NCBI GenBank assembly: GCA_026874595.1
Contig: CM049313.1
Coordinates: forward strand, 16,739,508-16,803,507
Origin: Sipunculus nudus
Taxonomy: Eukaryota; Annelida; Sipuncula; Golfingiida; Sipunculidae
Reading direction: 5' to 3'
DNA length: 64,000 nucleotides
Part shown: in pieces, positions 63,328 through 64,000 of the stretch
Layout: every line of letters begins with the position of its first letter
Position numbering within the stretch: position 1 is the stretch's first letter
Made by a program: the position numbers and the translations under genes
The notes under the pieces: generated by a model
The model's input: the letters and a program-made list of their open reading frames with translations, nothing else
What the model was told of the DNA's origin: nothing
Database searches by the model: none

Positions 63328-64000
63328 AGTTTGATACAATGAGAAAATACTAAATTGCATTCGCTCAGTGTTGAGAAATATATTTGATTAATTTTTAATA
63401 ATAAATGGATTAAACCGTGAACATTTGTCCTTAAGGTTATACATGCAAGATAACACTATTTTGTGGTTTATGTGGTTTGTTAATAATTCTTTTATATATC
63501 TGATTCTTTTGAGTGCCGAAAAAAAAAAAATTTATTATCCCCCGTTTGTATAGTAAAACAATAAAACTCCATCATCTTGTGGATCTTGTCAGGATATCTG
63601 AGAACTGGCGACACATGCACCAAATTGTGCGACAATCAGTGCAGCCTTCGCTTAGGAGCTCATCTCCTGTATACACTTATTCAAACGAATCACTAAATTT
63701 TGTAAACTTTAGTGAAAGTTTGAAGGATTGATTGGGCAACATATTTGTATGTTTCTCGTGACTCCAATATCTGTTTCCTTTTTGCAAAGTACGTATGTCC
63801 AAGAAGATTTGTAAAGAAATCCTTCTGTTTGTACTTCCAAACGGCCAGAAGATTAAAAAAGGACCAGCCACGAAATTAAGTCCGAGTCAGAATCAACGGA
63901 GCTAAAAGAAATAAAACCAGTTTAAATGAAAGAAACGCTCATTTGTTGCCTTCGAGTAAATATATCTTTTTTTTATCTTATTAATGGTTTAACCTGAGAT

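Larger units (their letters stand above)
47918..64000 (+). other. Downstream region with no recognised gene
   Basis: Begins with the 3' UTR of last exon B, whose end is not determined (AATAAA at 49160 and 52131 are candidates). It then holds two long minus-strand open frames, microsatellites, a Helitron-like copy (57245-58115), GACGC-type short repeats, an IR3 palindrome array (59590-60260), a tRNA-Ser-like SINE and a TRIM (62936-63327). Stretches between these, for example 53.4-57.2 kb, show nothing I can name. Confidence 0.6.

Overview
This is eukaryotic, AT-rich, intron-dominated DNA from an invertebrate, most likely a mollusc and probably a bivalve. The placement is inference, based on the mix of small repeats, Helitron-like elements with internal minisatellites, SINEs, MITEs, and the invertebrate-style tail of the one clear gene. 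There are no operons, ribosome binding sites or bacterial genes.

The one securely identified gene is a plus-strand casein kinase 1 gamma (CSNK1G; gilgamesh in flies). It is spread over about 37 kb. Seven internal exons (10849-10997, 21739-21973, 28284-28454, 29807-29955, 32495-32590, 38992-39102, 45399-45508) join in consistent phases. They encode the kinase from the hinge side of the N-lobe through the catalytic YRDVKPEN loop, DFG, the CK1 SIN motif and the C-lobe, then the variable tail. Exons for the glycine loop and the VAIK lysine were not found and presumably lie upstream of position 1. The gene ends in two candidate alternative last exons, at 46657 and 47860. Each starts in the same phase and encodes its own Cys-Cys plus polybasic membrane-anchor tail and its own stop codon.

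Region by region: 1-10848 is intron with a miRNA-like hairpin at 2.5 kb, a possible nested minus-strand secreted-protein exon at 6.4-6.7 kb, and a triplicated splice-acceptor module just before the first exon. 10998-21738 holds a 1.4-kb TIR element, an LTR-TRIM, a Harbinger-type MITE, small MITEs and an array of perfect DR1 nuclear-receptor-type motifs. 21974-28283 holds a 1.9-kb Helitron-like element and a tRNA-derived SINE. 28455-45398 holds small MITEs, minisatellites and an inverted second Helitron-like copy.

From 47918 to the end no recognised gene occurs. This part holds two long minus-strand open frames (52.2-53.3 kb), a third Helitron-like copy, an array of estrogen-response-element-like palindromes (59.6-60.2 kb), a tRNA-Ser-like SINE and a second TRIM. 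The two TRIMs have 4-bp target duplications, a tRNA-Pro-like primer site and a tRNA-like (A box/B box) segment inside their LTRs. Together with the twin last exons, they are the most unusual features seen.
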